A stretch of DNA of 7,894 bases from Alphaproteobacteria bacterium. GTDB lineage: Bacteria; Pseudomonadota; Alphaproteobacteria; UBA8366. The position numbers were made by a program, and so were the translations under genes. Location of the stretch: positions 1 through 7,894 of the forward strand of contig JAOTYV010000232.1 of NCBI GenBank assembly GCA_029861675.1, read 5' to 3'. Within the stretch, counting starts at the first letter, position 1; every line of letters starts with the position of its first letter. Below the pieces are notes generated by a model. The model made no database searches. It had not been told where the DNA came from and worked only from the letters and a program-made list of their open reading frames with translations. Below, in pieces: positions 5,644 to 7,894 of the stretch.

Positions 5644-6071
5644 CGCATCCTCCCTATATCTGTGCATGGAATGTCGCCCCGTGTCGGAGCGCTCCATGTC
5701 GTTTGATTTCGAGGCGTGCCCGGTCGGATCTTAAATCGGAACCCTTCTCCATCGATCGCGAAAACTTTCAAAACAGGAGAAAACGGCACCTGATCGCAAG
5801 TCCGACTAAGCTCTTCCTACGTATTCGCAGCCCAGCAGTATGTTTTGAATCTTGGTCTTGCACAAGTACGGCCGCACTGCGTGGCGTCAGGGGAATAACG
5901 CGCCGATCTGCCGATTGACCGTTTTTCCATCGCCGGCCGGAGCTTCGACTTCGACCGGGCCGGCAATTAGGTATAGGGTTTTAACTGGGTTTACCCGTGA
6001 CCGGATTGCTGGCGTTCGCGGGATGCCGCATCCGTGCACAGCAGCATAATCGTCGGGGAGCGCCACTAGCC
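5644..6071. promoter_or_regulatory. Divergent intergenic region between phnD and the M81 hydrolase gene
   Basis: These 428 bp have no convincing gene and must hold the promoters of both the phn operon and the rightward hydrolase genes. On the phnD side are a perfect 10-bp palindrome GGAGCGCTCC (5686-5695) and three AAAAC tracts at 5761, 5770 and 5780, spaced 9 and 10 bp. On the M81 side are a broken inverted repeat (5932-5940 with 5955-5964) and a small perfect 5-bp stem GGATG/CATCC (6021-6033). Possible promoter parts exist, such as TAAGAT on the minus strand near 5729-5734 and TATAGG at 5972 on the plus strand, but none has a good partner hexamer at the right distance. I see no clear pair of Pho-box repeats. 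Confidence 0.6.
5649..5655 (-). promoter_or_regulatory. Shine-Dalgarno site of phnD
   Basis: The minus strand reads AGGGAGG, five bases before the ATG at 5643. It decides the phnD start in favour of the version beginning directly with the signal peptide. It also suggests high translation, as expected for a binding protein. Confidence 0.8.
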
Positions 6072-7592
6072 ATGAAACGGTTCGTCACCGCGGTCGTGAA
6101 ACACGAAACCAACACCTTTTCGCCGATTGCGATGCCGCTCTCCGAGTTCGGCCGATACGGTCCGGAGCCGGGCCCTATTTCCGGCGACCTCGCCCTGCAA
6201 GCCTATCGGGGCACCAGCACACCGGCGGCCGCGTTCATCGATATCGCCGACCGGGAAGGCGCGGAACTCGTTTTTCCGATTGCCGCCAATGCGACCCCCG
6301 GCGGCTGCCCGGAAGATTCACTGATCGATCATGCGGCGGAAAAGATTATCGCCGCCGTCTCGGCGGGTTGCGATGCGCTGTTTCTCGATCTGCACGGCGG
6401 CATGGTGACGCCGGGATACGACGACCCGGAAGGCGCGCTGTTGTCGCGGATCCGCGCGGTGGCGCCGGAGCTGCCGATCGCGGTCGCCTTCGACTTTCAC
6501 ACCAACCTGTCGCAGCTGACGATCGACAACGCCACGGTTATCACCGCCTATCGCACCTATCCCCATATCGATCAGTACGAGACCGGCGCGCGCGCCGGGG
6601 GGACGCTGATCCGATCGATGAAGGGCGAGGTTGATCCGTTGATGCTGTGGCATTCGTTGCCAATCCTGTCGCACTTGAACAAGCAGACACCGTCGCGCCA
6701 GCCGATGAAGGACATCATGGACAAGGCGATCGCCGCCGAGGCCGCGGGGACGGTGTTGAACGCCGGCCTGCTGGGCTGTTTTCCGCTTGCCGACATCCCG
6801 TTCGTCGGCATGCACGCGATCGTGGTGGTCGACCGGAACGGCGACCGGGCGGCCGGCGAGGCGTTGCTCCGCGATCTCATGACCATGGCCTGGGAACGCC
6901 GCGCCGAATTCGTATTCGAGACCGAGCCGGTCGAAACGTCGATCGCGCATGCGAAGACCTTGGGCGCGGGGCCAATTCTGCTGGCCGACCATGGCGACGT
7001 GGCCGGTTCCGGCGGCACCACCGACGTGATGGCGGTGCTCGAAGAAGTCATGCGCCAAGGGCTGGAAGACGTTTGCGCCGGACCAATTTGGGACCCGGCG
7101 GCGGTCGCGCGGATGATGGAAGCGGGTATCGGCGCGGAAGTGACGCTGCAGCTCGGCGGCAAGGTGGATTTACCGGCAATCGGCCACACCGCCCGGCCGC
7201 TCGAGATCACGGGTGTCGTTCAGCGGATCACCGACGGCAAGTTTACCGTGACCGCGCCGATGGCGACCGGCACGCAGCAGAACATGGGGCAATGCGCCGT
7301 GCTCGATATGGGTGGGATCGAGGTCCTGGTCAGTACCCACCGGCACGAACCGTTCGATACCGGCTGTTTCACCCATGCGGGAATCGATCCCGCCGCCAAA
7401 CGCTATATCCTGATCAAGTCGCGTCAGCACTTCCGCGCCGGTTTCGAGCCGATTATCGAACATGTGGTGATGGTCTCGGGTCCGGGCATCACGACATCGG
7501 ACTATGGCCTGTATCCCTGGCAACGCGTGCGCCGGCCGGTCTATCCGCTCGATCTGGACACGGCACCGAATTTTCCGCCGGCGTGGCAATAG
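6072..7592 (+). CDS. M81 family (MlrC-like) metallohydrolase
   Basis: The 506-residue protein matches the M81 family in length and order: an N-terminal DUF1485-type domain and a C-terminal MlrC domain. The family's best-known member, MlrC, is a zinc peptidase that breaks down linearised microcystin; most members have no known substrate. Visible motifs are 'KHETNTFSP' (10-18), 'LDLHGGMV' with Asp106 and His108, 'FDFHTNLS' with Asp141 and His143, 'ADHGDVAGSGGTTD' (305-318) where many members have a 'D..DN.GGG.PGD' stretch, and the C-terminal 'KRYILIKSRQHFRAGFEPI' and 'RRPVYPLD' blocks. The ATG at 6072 is chosen because family similarity begins at once; GGGGAG lies 11 bases upstream, a long spacing. 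A GTG at 5997 would add 25 residues unlike the family. No signal peptide is seen. An M20 gene follows after 42 bp, probably in the same transcript. Any link to phosphonate use is unproven. Confidence 0.9.
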   Translation: MKRFVTAVVKHETNTFSPIAMPLSEFGRYGPEPGPISGDLALQAYRGTSTPAAAFIDIADREGAELVFPIAANATPGGCPEDSLIDHAAEKIIAAVSAGCDALFLDLHGGMVTPGYDDPEGALLSRIRAVAPELPIAVAFDFHTNLSQLTIDNATVITAYRTYPHIDQYETGARAGGTLIRSMKGEVDPLMLWHSLPILSHLNKQTPSRQPMKDIMDKAIAAEAAGTVLNAGLLGCFPLADIPFVGMHAIVVVDRNGDRAAGEALLRDLMTMAWERRAEFVFETEPVETSIAHAKTLGAGPILLADHGDVAGSGGTTDVMAVLEEVMRQGLEDVCAGPIWDPAAVARMMEAGIGAEVTLQLGGKVDLPAIGHTARPLEITGVVQRITDGKFTVTAPMATGTQQNMGQCAVLDMGGIEVLVSTHRHEPFDTGCFTHAGIDPAAKRYILIKSRQHFRAGFEPIIEHVVMVSGPGITTSDYGLYPWQRVRRPVYPLDLDTAPNFPPAWQ

Positions 7593-7620
7593 ACCGGCGC
7601 GGTCTACGATACATTCCGGC

Positions 7621-7626
7621 GAGGAG
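7621..7626 (+). promoter_or_regulatory. Shine-Dalgarno site of the M20 gene
   Basis: GAGGAG lies eight bases before the ATG at 7635 and supports that start. The 42-bp gap after the M81 gene shows no terminator, so the two are probably co-transcribed. Confidence 0.65.
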
Positions 7627-7634
7627 CGCATCCA

Positions 7635-7894
7635 ATGCCCGACACCCTGACCGAAGCCCTAAACCTGGCGGCGCGTAGCCGGGACCGCAGCGTCGAGGCG
7701 CTGGCGGCGCTTGTACGGGTTCCCAGCCTCACCGGCGAGGAAGGTCAGGCCCAGACCCATATGGCGAAAATATTGCGCGGTCTCGGCGCCGAGACGGAAA
7801 CGTTGGAGCCTGACATTGCGGCCCTGTTCGAACGGTTCCCGCTGGTTGCACAGTATCCGACGCACTGGCAGCACGACCTGATCCTGCCGTATGC
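7635..7894 (+). CDS. M20 family amidohydrolase/deacylase (ArgE/DapE type), N-terminal fragment
   Basis: The first 86 residues are visible before the window ends. They show the N-terminal start of an M20 family zinc hydrolase: an amphipathic helix, then 'ALAALVRVPSLTGEEGQAQ' (24-42), equivalent to the 'L..LV.IPS.SG.E......L...L...G' opening of ArgE, DapE and related deacylases, then 'ILRGLGAETETLEPDI' (47-62). A 'VAQYPTHWQHDL' stretch near 72-83 is not part of the general M20 signature and may mark a subfamily. The zinc ligands ('GH.D' and later motifs) lie outside the window, so activity and substrate cannot be judged. M20 enzymes remove acyl groups from amino acids or cut small peptides in the cytoplasm. 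Its place directly after the M81 gene suggests the two act on one amide-containing substrate; this is inference. Confidence 0.82.
   Translation, partial: MPDTLTEALNLAARSRDRSVEALAALVRVPSLTGEEGQAQTHMAKILRGLGAETETLEPDIAALFERFPLVAQYPTHWQHDLILPY

Noticed and set aside
5644..5760. Pho box (paired CTGTCAT-like repeats) upstream of phnD
   Set aside because: TGTC/TGTG words at 5661, 5672, 5682 and 5697 have spacings of 11, 10 and 15 bp, but the rest of the consensus is absent and the orientation is opposite to phnD.
6647..7678. A 343-codon plus-strand open frame inside the M81 gene and into the M20 gene
   Set aside because: It overlaps the M81 reading frame, which carries conserved motifs, and its own protein is low-complexity Arg/Gly/Asp-rich.
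1..7894. CRISPR array, insertion sequence, tRNA or attachment site
   Set aside because: I saw no repeated spaced units, transposase motifs, terminal inverted repeats or tRNA cloverleaf; base composition looks even across all genes.

Overview
This is a GC-rich proteobacterial window, most likely from an alphaproteobacterium. That placement is an inference from base composition, strong Shine-Dalgarno sites and gene style; there is no rRNA or phylogenetic marker here. Nearly the whole window is ordinary dense coding sequence, with no mobile element, tRNA, rRNA or CRISPR array.

The core is a six-gene operon on the minus strand for organophosphonate uptake and use, read from about 5643 down to 317. 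The order is phnD (periplasmic binding protein), phnC (ATPase), two different phnE permeases, an HD-domain mixed-valence diiron oxygenase of the PhnZ type, and phnW (2-aminoethylphosphonate:pyruvate transaminase). The first four form an importer. PhnW deaminates 2-aminoethylphosphonate (AEP) to phosphonoacetaldehyde. PhnZ-type enzymes cleave a 1-hydroxyphosphonate such as 2-amino-1-hydroxyethylphosphonate (OH-AEP) to phosphate and, for that substrate, glycine. The operon is closed at its 3' end by a convergent gene. It therefore lacks the usual partners: the hydroxylase PhnY*/TmpA that feeds PhnZ, and PhnX or PhnY plus PhnA that would consume phosphonoacetaldehyde. The HD protein also seems to lack the lid tyrosine of characterised PhnZ.

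At the left edge (2-280, plus strand) is the C-terminal end of a class-III PLP aminotransferase-fold enzyme, converging on phnW. Given the context it could be PbfA, the OH-AEP ammonia-lyase, but the fragment cannot prove this.

A 428-bp divergent intergenic region (5644-6071) holds the phnD ribosome site, a 10-bp palindrome, three A-tracts at about helical spacing and a GC-rich inverted repeat. I see no convincing Pho box. To its right, on the plus strand, lie an M81 (MlrC-like) metallohydrolase and the 5' end of an M20-family amidohydrolase, probably a two-gene hydrolase operon. The 134-bp phnD-phnC gap is unusually structured: a 12-bp stem just after phnD, then stems that are mutually exclusive with an alternative pairing next to the phnC ribosome site.

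The parts of interest are the isolated PhnZ-type oxygenase with a changed lid residue, the possible PbfA neighbour, and the structured phnD-phnC gap. No wholly new system is evident.
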